Shown here piece after piece: positions 18,157 to 29,800 of a stretch of 64,000 nt of DNA. The stretch's first letter is position 1; each line of letters starts with the position of its first letter. The DNA is from JBBATK01 sp044228685. Its GTDB lineage: Bacteria > Bacteroidota > Ignavibacteria > Kapaibacteriales > NICIL-2. Under the pieces are notes generated by a model. It was not told the origin of the DNA, searched no databases, and worked only from the letters and a program-made list of their open reading frames with translations. The stretch covers positions 124,001-188,000 of the forward strand of contig JBGAUL010000004.1 of assembly GCA_044228685.1 (NCBI GenBank). The letters are read 5' to 3'. Both the position numbers and the translations under genes were made by a program.

Positions 18157-21100
18157 ATGACTCGATTCATTGCTTTTTTCGTTTTTCTGTTTACCGTTGC
18201 TACTCTGAATCTGCACGCAGCAGGTGGCACGGCATCATTTGAAGTGTGGTCCGACAACGGAAGCTTGACAAAGCTCAGCTCCAACACTACAGACTCAGTT
18301 CTGTTCACTCGTCAAGGCTCAACCGCGGTCATTCAGTGCGAAGTGCGTGAAACGTATAACGGTCGTCCAACTCGCCGTTTACAAATCACCCTCACCAATT
18401 TCACTGGCGTAGGAAACTACAGCGTGAACTCCGGTACATCGTATTGGGAGAACTTCAGCGCAACAAAGACTTGCGACTGCTTCGGTGCGGCGTCGAACCT
18501 TGTGAAGATCACAGATTATGACTCTGTAAAAAACAATTGCAAAGGAACTTTTGAGTTCAAGTGTATGTCAACATCCACTGCAGGAGATAAGCTGAACTAC
18601 CGCATTCGCAACGGAAGTTTCGATGCAGGGCAGCCAAAAATCAGCTTGGATCTGTTGCCAAAGGATACCGTGAAACTCCGCAAAGTCAGTCAAGACACAA
18701 CCATCGGCATTCGCATTAAGGTACTTGATGCAAGTGGTGCGGTACTAGATGGTGCGGATATCTTCGTCAATGACAACTTCGCGACGAATTCTCCTGCCTT
18801 TACCAAGGCTGCAACAACCTCATCGTCCGGTGTTTTTGTTTATACTACCACCATTGGAACATCAACACCAAGCGGTATCTACAACATCAAGATCTATGCG
18901 CAAAAGAGTGGCATGCGCTCGAGCGATACAATGACGGTGATGTATAAGTATGGCAAACGCTACTACGACTATATCTGCGGCGGATTGAGCATCCTCAGCT
19001 TCGATGCAGGGGCAGGCAAAGAGTGGACGGATGAGACCGGCTCACCAACAATCAAATGCGACGGACCGGTTACCATTGGTGAAGTGCTGAAAATGGATGG
19101 TGTAACTAGAATCGATACAACACCGGGTGCCATCAAGGTTTTCATGGGTGGACGCCTCTATATTCCTCAAGTTCATTTTGAAGATGGAAGTGTCGAAGAC
19201 TTTGAGCTGTCGTTGCCATCAGGACAGGACTTCCCTCTTCCAGATTGTAATGGAATCATGAAGCTTGCCTCTGAGAAGAAACTCGTTAAGAAACTGCCCG
19301 GTGGAGTTGAGCTTTCATTGAAAGAATTCTCCATTATCAATCGGCCTGACGCCAAAGGTCTACGCTTGAAAGCCGGTATCAAAATGGCAAATACTAGTGT
19401 GGGTTGTAACGAGGCCGGAGCCACCGATACCGCAGCGCGCGGTTTAGATATTGGCGTTAGTGTTACGACCAGTGGTTTCGAGAATCTTTCAATCGACGTC
19501 AGTGAGATTTCTCTCGGACCTGCTTTTTGCATAAAAGAATTCAGTGCTAATGCTGATTTCGTCAACAAGCAATACTATGTCGGTGGAAAGATCAGCTTCC
19601 CCGTCAAATCGAATTCCATCACCCTTGGTGGTGGCGCTCTGTTCAAGAACAATCTTAGCAATCCCGACAATCAGATCCACTTGGATAGTCTTCAAGCTTC
19701 ACTTGAACTCGGCACCTGCAAACCTATTCCTGAAACACCGCTGTGCTTCAAAGGTCTTTCGTTCTCGACTAGTGGTTTATCTGCTTCGACCTGGAGCGGT
19801 GCTGCTGTTCGCGCTTCCGTCGTCGTGAACTCAGATGAGCAAATCATCCTCTCCGACGCAAAGTTTAAGTGGCTCAACGATCTACTTGGAAGTCCCGCCA
19901 TTGCTGAAATTGAAGGTACACTCGAATACCGTCATCCTCTCATCTTCACCGGCGCTGTAACAACACGCATTGCAAAACTCCCGGTTATCTCGGAAGACAA
20001 GCCATGGCAGATTGAAGGCACACACAGTGCGACAATTGATTTCAATTCAAGTATAGCTTTCAACGGTGCGTATAAGATGGGTCATTTGGGTGGTGACGAT
20101 TACTTCCTCAACGTCACCGGTAATGTGACAATGCAGTGGATTCCTGTCTTAGGTGTTTCAGCAAACGTCACCGGTGCAGCAAAAATTCCAAAGCCATCAG
20201 ACGAAGTCCTTACTGATCACCCATTCGTCGGTGGCGTTCTACGCTTCATGCAGTTAAGCGGTTGGATTCCTCAAGATCTTGGAAACTCCACAGCGCTGAT
20301 TTCGCAGAATGAAGTGGATGGTTTCCTTATGCAAGCTGATGTAGACGTTTCGCGTAATCCAATTGACTATATCCGCTCCTTTGGTCGCATGAGTGTCAAG
20401 CTTGCTTACAAGAACAGTCTGAGTTTCAGCGCTACACAGAGCTCCGTTCCTCCGAGCAGAACTCAACACGGTGGCATAGAGATTCAGTCAGTAAAGCACG
20501 ACAGTCCTATGCTTCAAGCAGTGGCACTCGATACAATCAAAGTTGACGACTCTATCGAACGTTTGTTTGTTGTAATCAGTGGCGCAAACAAAGCTCCAAG
20601 CTCAACGCTCGTTGATCCTGATGGCACCAGTTTCAGCATCGCCGACACAGCCAAAGGTATCTATCGCTTTGCAACACCTCAGAATGAAATGGTACAGTGG
20701 ACCATCGTCAATCCAAAAGTCGGCTCATGGTTGCTTAAACTCAGCAGTCCAACTGCCGGTGATAGCGTTGAAATAACAGCTAACCGCAAGAACGTTCCCT
20801 TTGAAATCGCTGCAACACAAACTGCGTCAAAGATTGAATGCACTTGGACTTCACGTACAGCAAGTCCAAGCGACGTCGTTCGCTTCTATCTCGACACCGA
20901 CACTCTAGGATTCAATGGCATCTATGTTGGAAGTGCTCCTGCAAACAGTGGAGCATTCAGCTATACACTTCCGTCAAATCTCACAGAGTGCAGTTATCAT
21001 CTCTACGCCGTTCGCAGCGCCAAAGGCTACGCAACGCAAATGAACTATGCGCCTGGAGAAATTCATGGTAATGGATCAATTGTGCCGCCTCCTGCAAATG

Positions 21101-21639
21101 TGAGCGCAACAGCAAACAGTCACGGTAAAACAGTTGTTCGTTGGACTCGCCTTAGCGATCCCTCAGTAGTTGGATACTCAATATTCGTTGTCGACAAAAA
21201 CAATCGCGATTCTCTGTATGCTGTAGTCTATGCCTCAGAATCAGAAGCCACCCTGCAACTAAACAACGCCGACATGCGCAATGTGTATGTGTGCTCGTTT
21301 AATGCACAAGGAGTTCGGAGCTGTCGTACACAAGGCGCTGCAATAGTGACGGAGGTTCATGAGGATGAGCAAACTGTCAATCCAAGCTTCGAACATCCGG
21401 TTGTTGCTATTCCAAATCCGGCGGTTAATCAAGTACGTATTCGCTGCACAGAGTATATCGGCAGTGTGTTGGGTGCAGAGATCTTTGATGTCAATGGTCA
21501 TTCACGCATGACCACGGTATCCACAACAGCATCCGACGAACTGAGCATCGACACGCATCAATTTGAAAGCGGCGTGTACTTAGTTAAGGTTCATACAATA
21601 CGCGGAGTGTACTGGACCAGACTCAGCATCATTCGCTAA
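18157..21639 (+). CDS. Large secreted protein, third tandem paralogue, T9SS tail
   Basis: The 1160-residue protein starts at MTRFIAFFVFLFTVATLNLHA, a good signal peptide with AGGG about nine bases upstream. The frame extends 40 codons further but without signal character. It is the closest relative of the first paralogue: ICGGLSILSFDAGAGKEWTD (about residue 275), DTTPGAIKVFMGG, CKPIPETPLC, KPWQIE and MGHLGGDDYF occur in the same order and spacing. The C-terminus has the FYLDTDTLGFNGIYVG and FSYTLPSNLTECSYHLY segments, a Fn3-like stretch and a T9SS tail (VVAIPNPAVNQVRIR to LSIIR). Only 70 bases separate it from the next gene. Confidence 0.8.
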   Translation: MTRFIAFFVFLFTVATLNLHAAGGTASFEVWSDNGSLTKLSSNTTDSVLFTRQGSTAVIQCEVRETYNGRPTRRLQITLTNFTGVGNYSVNSGTSYWENFSATKTCDCFGAASNLVKITDYDSVKNNCKGTFEFKCMSTSTAGDKLNYRIRNGSFDAGQPKISLDLLPKDTVKLRKVSQDTTIGIRIKVLDASGAVLDGADIFVNDNFATNSPAFTKAATTSSSGVFVYTTTIGTSTPSGIYNIKIYAQKSGMRSSDTMTVMYKYGKRYYDYICGGLSILSFDAGAGKEWTDETGSPTIKCDGPVTIGEVLKMDGVTRIDTTPGAIKVFMGGRLYIPQVHFEDGSVEDFELSLPSGQDFPLPDCNGIMKLASEKKLVKKLPGGVELSLKEFSIINRPDAKGLRLKAGIKMANTSVGCNEAGATDTAARGLDIGVSVTTSGFENLSIDVSEISLGPAFCIKEFSANADFVNKQYYVGGKISFPVKSNSITLGGGALFKNNLSNPDNQIHLDSLQASLELGTCKPIPETPLCFKGLSFSTSGLSASTWSGAAVRASVVVNSDEQIILSDAKFKWLNDLLGSPAIAEIEGTLEYRHPLIFTGAVTTRIAKLPVISEDKPWQIEGTHSATIDFNSSIAFNGAYKMGHLGGDDYFLNVTGNVTMQWIPVLGVSANVTGAAKIPKPSDEVLTDHPFVGGVLRFMQLSGWIPQDLGNSTALISQNEVDGFLMQADVDVSRNPIDYIRSFGRMSVKLAYKNSLSFSATQSSVPPSRTQHGGIEIQSVKHDSPMLQAVALDTIKVDDSIERLFVVISGANKAPSSTLVDPDGTSFSIADTAKGIYRFATPQNEMVQWTIVNPKVGSWLLKLSSPTAGDSVEITANRKNVPFEIAATQTASKIECTWTSRTASPSDVVRFYLDTDTLGFNGIYVGSAPANSGAFSYTLPSNLTECSYHLYAVRSAKGYATQMNYAPGEIHGNGSIVPPPANVSATANSHGKTVVRWTRLSDPSVVGYSIFVVDKNNRDSLYAVVYASESEATLQLNNADMRNVYVCSFNAQGVRSCRTQGAAIVTEVHEDEQTVNPSFEHPVVAIPNPAVNQVRIRCTEYIGSVLGAEIFDVNGHSRMTTVSTTASDELSIDTHQFESGVYLVKVHTIRGVYWTRLSIIR

Positions 21640-21709
21640 TACAGGTCTGTCTCTTTTTGCTTGAGTTTCAGTTTTTCAATTCGACACAACTATACGAGTT
21701 CATAGCTCC

Positions 21710-24700
21710 ATGCGATTACTATCACATAGTCAGCATTATCATTCTTTGAATACGAACGCGACATCGTTCTTTCGCTCTGTCGCAATCATGTTCGCCTTCT
21801 GCTTCTGCATTGTTGCAACAAACGACGTCCAGGCCCAAAGCACGGTGCCTGGCTGGCGCTCTGCTGCTGCAATGCCACAAGCTTTAAGCGGACATCGATC
21901 AGCACTACTACATACCGGCGACGTTTTGGTGTGTGGAGGAATGAGTGCAGGCGGTTCTGCGACCACAGCGTCCTATCTCTATCACGACGGACGCTGGATC
22001 AACACCGAAAATCAATTGCAGAATGCTCGTGCATACCACGCGCTGGTGGCTGTGCGCCTACAGAATGGCGTCAGTCGTGTCTTTGCAATTGGTGGCTACA
22101 CGGGAAGTGCTGCGTCTGCATCGTCGATCCCATCAGTTGAAGTTCTTGACTTCAACGCGGCTCAAGGAACATGGAGCTGGCGAATGATCGGCAACCTGCC
22201 GGCAGCCGTCGGATCCTGCGCTGCTGCATGGGATGCTCACAGCTTTGTCATCGTTAGCGGTGGTCGTGTGCAAACATCTGCGCCGCTTGGAACCGGTACA
22301 GCAACGGCACTGAGCGCCAGAATCAATATCAGCAGCTTTGTTATTGAACGACTCGGCGACATGTCAACTGCACGTAGTGAACATGCTGCATTGATGTTGC
22401 TGAGCGCACGAAACGATAGCACGGTATTGAGTGCCAATGGCGAAGTGAACAACACACCGGCAACGGAGATTCTTAATGCGACTGTTTGGGATGCTCGCGC
22501 AAATCCGCCGGCATTTCAACAACGCGATGCCTCAAACTTCACTGACATCGCTGCGGTCGCACGCATGGTTGGTGGTACAGACGCAACCGGAGCTCCCTCA
22601 AGCAAAGGTCAGTGGTACGATACCAAGAGCGGATGGCGCGCAATGCCTCGCATGCAAACAGCTCGATCCAAAGCGCCGATCTGTCTCATCGCCGGCATCA
22701 AAGATACTTCTTCGAATTACCTCATTGCAGGTGGCGAAACCGGTGGATCAAGAACTGCTGCATGTGAAATCTTCAGTCTTCCTGGTGGCGGTACGCCTAA
22801 CGGCGCCTGGTCTCCATTTAGTCCGATGATCAGCGCAGCTGCTGAACGTTGCTTGGCAATTGAAGCACATAACCTTGCACTGAGTGCAGGCGGACAAAAC
22901 GGAGGAACGATCCTTAGTGGCGCTGAACTTTTCCAACCGCTCGACGCCAATGACCTCAACTTTGGTCAGGAAGAAGTTGGTCGCGAAAGTCCACGCACCA
23001 TCGTTCATTTCAAGAACACTTGGTTGTTGCCTGTTCGCCTCTCCGGACTGCGTATTCCGGGCTCAGCTGAATTCCGTCTTACTAGTGCTTTGGATTCAAT
23101 TCTCATTGCGCCAGGCGGTAGCATTGATATTGATGTGCGTTTTCGTCCGGCAGTTGTTGGACCAAGAAGCGCATGGTTATTGGCAAACGTCGGACCCATC
23201 GTTGACTCCGTCAAACTGGTTGGCGAAGGCATTAAGTCGACGATCACTGTGTTGAGTCAGACCATTGACTTCGGCCAAAGATTATTGCTCAACGATTCCA
23301 CGATTTGCTTCCCGGCTATTCGCAACGATGGTAAGGATACGACGGTGATTGATTCGGTGGTGATTACACCGGCCGGACAATACACCGTAATCTCTCCGGT
23401 TGGTCGTACACGCATTGCTCCGGATTCAACCATGATTGTGTGCGTGAGATTTCGTCCGAATGCACGACAAATCTTCGGCGCCGGAACTGAAGTTCACATC
23501 GCTGACCGTGTCTATGCAGTAACCATGACGGGTACCGGTATTCGCCGCTTCCTTAGCACTACAACTCAGCTTGGTTGCGACACTGTCACGGTCGCTCCGG
23601 GAGATTCGCTCGCCTATCAACTTGTGGTCTCAAACAACAGTGATCGTGATGTCACTGTTGACAGCACCATCATCAAGACAGCACTTGCAGGAACATTTCG
23701 TCTTGCAAGTCCGTCGCCATTTCCGTTCACGCTCAGTGTAGGTTCAAGCAAAACGATCACCATCATATTTGCTCCTCAGCGTGAAGCGCAGGAACAGGCG
23801 TCGGTGCAATTCGTAAACAATGGTGATACGCTTTGCATTGCTAAACTCTGCTTTGTGCCTCGTAATCGCTCGGTCAATATCAACGTTCCGCAATCTGCGG
23901 CTCTGCGTTTGTGCGAAGGCGATTCTGTCACTATACCTCTCGTGCTCGAAAATCCCGGAAACTTTGATGCGTTGAAAATTGACTCCGTGTACGTTCGCAA
24001 TATGCCGGGACGTATCATCGGCTTTGCTCCTTCGACGTTACAACCGCATCAAACTTTAAGCATTGAAGCGACCTTTGTTCCGACGGCGAGTGGTAGTCAG
24101 AACGCTTCGATAGTTGTACTGACGAATCAGGGTCAGTCGCAGTCCTCAATCCCGCTCAACGTCCTACCGTCTATTCACTTCAAAATTGCCGACACTGTTG
24201 GCGGAGTAGGCGGACAAGCAGTACTCAGAATTAGCAGAACTGACGGATTGAACGCTCCAGCTCAAAGTTCCTTGCGTCTGCGTTACAACGGTTCTGTACT
24301 TCATCCACTTCTGCTTCGAAATCATCCCGGTAAGAGTTACATCAATGAAGCGAGTTCGAGTCTGACGAGTGTGTATGGGATGAGTACGCTATCCATTGTT
24401 TGGAATAGTCATCCGGCAAACACCGACGATGTTTTCGACGTCGTGTGCGATGTACTGCGCGGCGACGACTTGCATAGTGATGTTGAGGTACTAAACGACT
24501 CATCAAGCAACGTCTGTGTGCTCCAGGCGGTCTCGTCATTTGACATCAACAACCTCTGCGGCGGACGCAGCTCACTCATTCGCACAGAAAGTGCGATAAG
24601 CATGAGTTCCTTGCCTTCGCCGGTGGATGATCACATCAAGCTGCACATCGTCGCTGACAACATCGAATCTTCAGTCGTTCGCGTTTGCGACGTCAATGGA

Positions 24701-24835
24701 ATTGTTCTGAAGACTATTCAAGCCAAAGCTGACTGTGACATCAGCTGTAGCGACTTAGCGGTTGGCATGTACTTGTGTCAACTCCTTCAAAACGGTTCTG
24801 CAGTTCTCAACATGCCAATAACAATTATCAGATAA
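21710..24835 (+). CDS. Secreted Kelch-propeller / ASH-domain protein with T9SS tail
   Basis: The 1041-residue protein has an N-terminal signal region with the hydrophobic core around residues 22-41 (SVAIMFAFCFCIVATNDVQA). Residues about 50-395 form a Kelch-like propeller (LSGHRSALLHTGDVLVCGG, RVFAIGGYTG, DTSSNYLIAGGETGG, AHNLALSAGGQNGG). Four ASH/DUF1573-like beta-sandwiches follow from about 415 to 830, each with a FGxxxV or equivalent opening and an IAPGGSIDIDVRFRP-type strand. A cohesin-like segment (about 835-955) and a T9SS-like tail ending TIIR complete it. The next gene starts four bases after its stop. It is probably a surface adhesin or scaffold; ligands are unknown. Confidence 0.78.
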   Translation: MRLLSHSQHYHSLNTNATSFFRSVAIMFAFCFCIVATNDVQAQSTVPGWRSAAAMPQALSGHRSALLHTGDVLVCGGMSAGGSATTASYLYHDGRWINTENQLQNARAYHALVAVRLQNGVSRVFAIGGYTGSAASASSIPSVEVLDFNAAQGTWSWRMIGNLPAAVGSCAAAWDAHSFVIVSGGRVQTSAPLGTGTATALSARINISSFVIERLGDMSTARSEHAALMLLSARNDSTVLSANGEVNNTPATEILNATVWDARANPPAFQQRDASNFTDIAAVARMVGGTDATGAPSSKGQWYDTKSGWRAMPRMQTARSKAPICLIAGIKDTSSNYLIAGGETGGSRTAACEIFSLPGGGTPNGAWSPFSPMISAAAERCLAIEAHNLALSAGGQNGGTILSGAELFQPLDANDLNFGQEEVGRESPRTIVHFKNTWLLPVRLSGLRIPGSAEFRLTSALDSILIAPGGSIDIDVRFRPAVVGPRSAWLLANVGPIVDSVKLVGEGIKSTITVLSQTIDFGQRLLLNDSTICFPAIRNDGKDTTVIDSVVITPAGQYTVISPVGRTRIAPDSTMIVCVRFRPNARQIFGAGTEVHIADRVYAVTMTGTGIRRFLSTTTQLGCDTVTVAPGDSLAYQLVVSNNSDRDVTVDSTIIKTALAGTFRLASPSPFPFTLSVGSSKTITIIFAPQREAQEQASVQFVNNGDTLCIAKLCFVPRNRSVNINVPQSAALRLCEGDSVTIPLVLENPGNFDALKIDSVYVRNMPGRIIGFAPSTLQPHQTLSIEATFVPTASGSQNASIVVLTNQGQSQSSIPLNVLPSIHFKIADTVGGVGGQAVLRISRTDGLNAPAQSSLRLRYNGSVLHPLLLRNHPGKSYINEASSSLTSVYGMSTLSIVWNSHPANTDDVFDVVCDVLRGDDLHSDVEVLNDSSSNVCVLQAVSSFDINNLCGGRSSLIRTESAISMSSLPSPVDDHIKLHIVADNIESSVVRVCDVNGIVLKTIQAKADCDISCSDLAVGMYLCQLLQNGSAVLNMPITIIR

Positions 24836-24839
24836 CGCT

Positions 24840-26897
24840 ATGAAAAACGGATTGAAACAACTATTACTGCTAATTCTGCTCAGCGCTTCTACGAGCAACT
24901 TGATGGCGCAAAGCATGAATCGACTCAGTGCAGGTCTCTACGGTGGCGCTGCCTTGAACATGCATCAAGGCACACTCACTACCAACGAAGGTGTGCTTGA
25001 GTGCGGCTCCTTTGAGAACGCCACATCGCTTCGCTGGTTCGTCGGAAATCAGGTAAATATTCCTATTGGCGAAAACTGGGCACTATCGCCGCGTCTCTAT
25101 TATCACAAGGCTAATGGATCATTTGAAGCATCGAACGTGGTGCAACCACTCATCGCATTACGCGATGGATCAACAACGACATTGAAGACGTCCAACACGC
25201 TTGACGTAGCTCTGGATTACGTGTCATTGGATCTCTTGGCTAGCTACTTCTTAACAGAGCGTCTTTATGCCTGTGGCGGTCTTACGCTTGGTCTACCTAC
25301 GCGCAACGCCTTTGAGCAAAACGAGAGCATTCTCTCACCAAGCGGTGCGACCTTCAGTGACGGATCAACTGTTCACCGCATAGCAGCCGGATACTTCACC
25401 GACAAGAGTGGTTCAATTGCTACAAACAACATTCGCATCGCGGCAGTTCTTGGATTGGGAATGATGATTCCGTTGAATGAGCAGTTTGTTATCAATCCTG
25501 AAGTGAGCTTCCAGTACGGTTTCACGAACATAATTAGCGATGCAAGCTGGAAAGTGCATGCACTGCGCGCCGGCGCCGGAATACTCTACGTACTTGGAAA
25601 GCACAAGGTCGAAGATGTACCACCGCCACCGCCTCCTGCTCCACCGGCACCGGTTGCTGTGATGCCTATTCCGCCGCCAATGGCTAGTCTGGAAGTGAAC
25701 AATGTTGAAGCGGGTGGTAGTCTTGGCGTGTCTGCAGAAATCACTCTGCATGATCACCGTACACTTGACATTCTACCGCTCTTGCCTTACGTCTTCTTCG
25801 AGGGTGGTTCTTCAAGCATGCTTGACCGCTACCATGCAATCCCTGCTTCCGCGACCGGTTCATTCACCGAGAATGAGTTACCTAACGATCAGCTGGCTGT
25901 TTATCATGACTTGTTGAATATCGTTGGCGCGAGAATGAAGCGCTACCCACAATCTACACTGACATTGACAGGATGTCTTGATCCAAAGGATGATGCAGGA
26001 AAGACGGCGTTGTCTTCAGCACGTGCTGAAGCGGTTCGCAGTTACCTCAAGAGTGTGTGGGGCATCGCCGATGAGCGTTTGATTCTCCAATCACGTGCAC
26101 TTCCGGAAATGGTATCAAATCGCAATGTGGCTGATGGTCGCGTTGAGAATCGTCGTGTAGAACTCAGCACCAACGACGATCGCGTTCTTGCACCGGTCTT
26201 TGTGCGCAATGCAAAGCGAAGTGTTGAACCTCAACAACTCCGCATGCGTCCGACGGCCATGTATCAAGGAAAAATCACTTCGGCAGAATGTCGCATCGTC
26301 GATGCAAGCGGCACCGTGCTTTCCCGCGCAACTAATACAGGCAACGACGCTGCGGATTTCAACACCTCAAGTCTTGGCATGCAAGACTATCGTGGTACCA
26401 AGCCGTTGACGGCAGTGTTTGAAATGACAACGGATAGCGGCAAGACTGTTCGCAGCGAAAGAACTATTCCAATTCGCAAGACCTTTACTTCTTCGCGCGG
26501 TAATGCGGACATCGTTCATGACACTATCATCGAACGTTACAGCATGATTCTCTTCAACTTCGATCGTGCCTCAACGATTGCCGGATCTAATGAGCAAGTC
26601 ATGAGAATGATTCGTTCACGCGTTCGTACAACATCGACGGTGAACATTGAAGGTATGACAGATGTTATCGGCCTTCCGCCAAACAATCAGCGTCTATCGG
26701 AAGCACGTGCGATGGCGGTTCGCGAAGACATCGTCTCGCGCATCAAGCCAGAGAAGTTGACAACAAAAGGTTTGGGTGAGGTAACGCTCTTTGACAACAC
26801 CTTGCCTGAAGGACGTTTCTACAATCGTCGCGTGTTTGTTGAGATCGAAACGCCAATTCTTCCGGAGTTGGATGAAGAGGGGGGAGTTCAACGATGA
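24840..26897 (+). CDS. Outer-membrane barrel protein with two OmpA-like domains
   Basis: The 685-residue protein has a signal peptide (MKNGLKQLLLLILLSASTSNLMA) and an N-terminal domain (about 30-255) that looks like an outer-membrane beta-barrel, with alternating patterns and FVINPEVSFQYGF. A proline linker follows (about 260-283). Two OmpA-C-like domains come next. The first (about 316-440, LPYVFFEGGSS...LSSARAEAVRSYL) and the second (about 569-680, ILFNFDRAS...TDVIGLPPNNQRLSEARAMAV) keep the Asp and Arg used for diaminopimelate binding. The first Met of EGMTD replaces the usual His. It overlaps the following gene by four bases. It should tie the outer membrane to peptidoglycan. A full paralogue lies at 61.6-63.7 kb. 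Confidence 0.85.
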   Translation: MKNGLKQLLLLILLSASTSNLMAQSMNRLSAGLYGGAALNMHQGTLTTNEGVLECGSFENATSLRWFVGNQVNIPIGENWALSPRLYYHKANGSFEASNVVQPLIALRDGSTTTLKTSNTLDVALDYVSLDLLASYFLTERLYACGGLTLGLPTRNAFEQNESILSPSGATFSDGSTVHRIAAGYFTDKSGSIATNNIRIAAVLGLGMMIPLNEQFVINPEVSFQYGFTNIISDASWKVHALRAGAGILYVLGKHKVEDVPPPPPPAPPAPVAVMPIPPPMASLEVNNVEAGGSLGVSAEITLHDHRTLDILPLLPYVFFEGGSSSMLDRYHAIPASATGSFTENELPNDQLAVYHDLLNIVGARMKRYPQSTLTLTGCLDPKDDAGKTALSSARAEAVRSYLKSVWGIADERLILQSRALPEMVSNRNVADGRVENRRVELSTNDDRVLAPVFVRNAKRSVEPQQLRMRPTAMYQGKITSAECRIVDASGTVLSRATNTGNDAADFNTSSLGMQDYRGTKPLTAVFEMTTDSGKTVRSERTIPIRKTFTSSRGNADIVHDTIIERYSMILFNFDRASTIAGSNEQVMRMIRSRVRTTSTVNIEGMTDVIGLPPNNQRLSEARAMAVREDIVSRIKPEKLTTKGLGEVTLFDNTLPEGRFYNRRVFVEIETPILPELDEEGGVQR

Positions 26898-29800
26898 CAT
26901 ACACTCAAACCCACAGACTGATGCGCAGCATTGGTCAGGTCGTGAGAGCTACGTGTCTCGTGTTGATACTCGGATTTGTATCGAGCTCATCAATACAAGC
27001 GCAAGCTTCGCTCACGATCGTAAATGCGATTCCACCGTACAAGCTTTCGCCGACTGTGCTCAGCAATGGTCACTTTTCGATCTCGACTGATTACACTGTT
27101 CCGACCAAAGGCATTATTTATCGCGAAGACGGTACCAACAACAAACCGGTCAATTACACCTCGTTCTTCCATGTGAAGATCGACAACGATGTGTACCAAC
27201 AATCCTACGAATCTGACACCTCAGGTTTTGGTGTACCGGTGCAACATCCAATTGTCACTCAATCTATTTTCCGTGACACGCTCGCGGGCACACCGCGTAT
27301 CAACGCAAACAGCTATGCTGTATTGCCGAGTGGCGACACGATGCGTTTTGTGTTTACCATGTTTCCGGTAAAGCGACCAAGCGGCGGCTTCATACGACTC
27401 AGCGTTGCGGTGCGCAATTCGACATCTCAATCTCACAGAGTTGGTGTGATGATGTTGGTTGACACCAAAATTGGCAACAATGACCAAGCGCCTATTGCTT
27501 CGGCTTATGGCTACAGCACGGTAGAAAAGCAGTTCGATCGCGGTGTTGGACAAGGTATTCCAGATTTCTGGCTTGCGCTTGAAGGAAATCCAATTGCTCC
27601 GGGCTTAGTCGCACGTGGCAACTTGCGCGACGTTGATTTGCTCGAACCTGATCGTTTGCTTTTTGGTAACTGGACAGACTTTACCTCGCAAGGCATTCGC
27701 GGTTTGGGTTCAGCAATGTGGAAAGAACGCACTGCTTCGAATAATCAATACACTGACAGTGCCGTGCTGCTCCTCTGGGACGAAGAAGTTTTCGCAGTTG
27801 GTTTGAACAAGATCAAAGCATCAACAGAAATCGGTATTGTCGACTCTCTCAGCGTTGGTATTGGCGGCGGCAGTGGTGGTGGTGGTGGCGGATTTGGTGG
27901 TGGTGGTTTTGGTATAGCCGGAATTGGTTCATGTCTCAGCGTGGACATTGTTCACGAGGCACCGTGCGGTGTCCCGGGTTTTTCACCTTATCTCCCTGAC
28001 ACTCTTCAAGCACTGTACTTGGTATCGAACTTAGATTCCGTCAAAGGCGCAACCAACATGCGCATCCGCATCGAACAAGTGCCTCGTGGTTTGGTTGCTC
28101 CTTCAGCAACGACGGCAATCATCCCAACTAATCTCTCAGCCTTTGAAACCGGCGTTGCAGCTCTTGGTTTGGTGCCGCTTCCACGACTCTTGGCAACAAG
28201 CTATAAGGTTCCTATTGCAGTTATCACTGATCCTAACGACAAAGTCGTTTTGCGCGATACTCTGGATGTCTGTGTTCCCGGTTTGAAAGCCGTCTTGGAC
28301 GCAAAGGACAAAACGTATCCGCCTGTTTGTCCGAACAACGTTGATACGTTGAACGTGAACTTTGAATTGAAAGGATCGCGTTGCTTGTCTACCTTTAGTG
28401 CTAGACTCACCGGTGCTCCAGCTGACGTAGCACTCTTCTCGATCATACAGCCAATTCCAACCATCGCTCGTGCTGACTCGATTATCACGCTTCGCGTTCG
28501 ATATGCTCCATTGGTGAACAACTATACGCCTACAGTAGGTGTTTTGTTGACTTTGAAGGATTTTGAAACGATGGCTCCGGGAGATTCGACCTTGGACTTC
28601 CCTGCTGACACGGCCTTTATCACTTGTCCATCGCGTGATGCAGAATTCGAATTTGCGCGCACGACAGATACCCTAAACTTTGGTCACATCTGCGTCGGTG
28701 ATACTTCCATCGCAGATTGGGATGCATTGAACATTGGCGGTTGTACAGTAAGCTTGACGAGTTGTCAATATTCGGCGATTCTGAATTCGACAGCATTCAG
28801 TACGAACCCAATTACCGTATTTCCTGACCAGATCATTCGAGGTGCAAAGAAGACCGTCAATTTCATCTTTGCTCCAAATGTTGCCGGGAAGTTTGTTTGT
28901 CGTGCAATACTGCAGGGAATCTCGGCACCGAAACTTGACACTCTCATCTTGGTTGGAGAAGCAGACGTGCCGTCAATTAACACGCTGGCTTCACCATTTA
29001 TTCTTGATACAGTCTGCATCAATCAAAGCGCTACCAAACTGTTGGAACTGAAGAACACGACGGCTTGTCCGGTGTTAGTTGACAGCGTGCGATTGGCTGC
29101 GGCTTCAAATGGCTGGACGATCAATCCTGCGGGACCCTTTACCATTAGTCCGCATGCTAGTTTGTTTGTGACAATTAGCGGCAACTTCGCTACCGTTGGA
29201 CACTTTGCCGGCACTGCAACTGTCTATTCTCAATCCAAGACATTTCAATCGCAAGTTGAAGTTGATGTCGTAACCCGCGCAATGCAAAGCATCGACACAG
29301 TTCAATTCGGCAATGTCTTCGTCGATGCGCAATCGACACAATCATTCACGATAACATCCACCGGAACTGCAGATCTCATTGTAAGCTCATTGAGTCTTGC
29401 AGGACTCTTCCCTTCGGAGTACACAATCACATTGCCTGCGGGTGTCAGTTTACCGCTTCGCATTTCTCCGGGTGACTCTTTGGTTATAACTGTGCAGTTC
29501 CGTCCAAAGGACATTGAGCAGCGTAACGCCAATGCAATTCTGCTTATCAACGGCGGCGCCGCTTGTGCACTTCAAAAGAATCTCGTCATTCTTGGTCGCG
29601 GAGTACAACCGTTGGTTGACGTGCGTTCACGCACACTTGCATTGGGTCGTTTGTGCATTGGTAGTGTTGTCGATACAGCTATCGCCATCCACAACCCTGG
29701 TAATTTTCCTCTACACATAGATGCTATCACGGCAACAGGTTCACCGTCATTCACGATATCAAACTTGAGTACGGTGCAGGTAGATCCAGACAGTACTTAC

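Noticed and set aside
27856..27925. GGT/GGC-rich simple repeat
   Set aside because: It encodes the glycine-rich linker of the multi-ASH protein in frame, so it is explained by coding.
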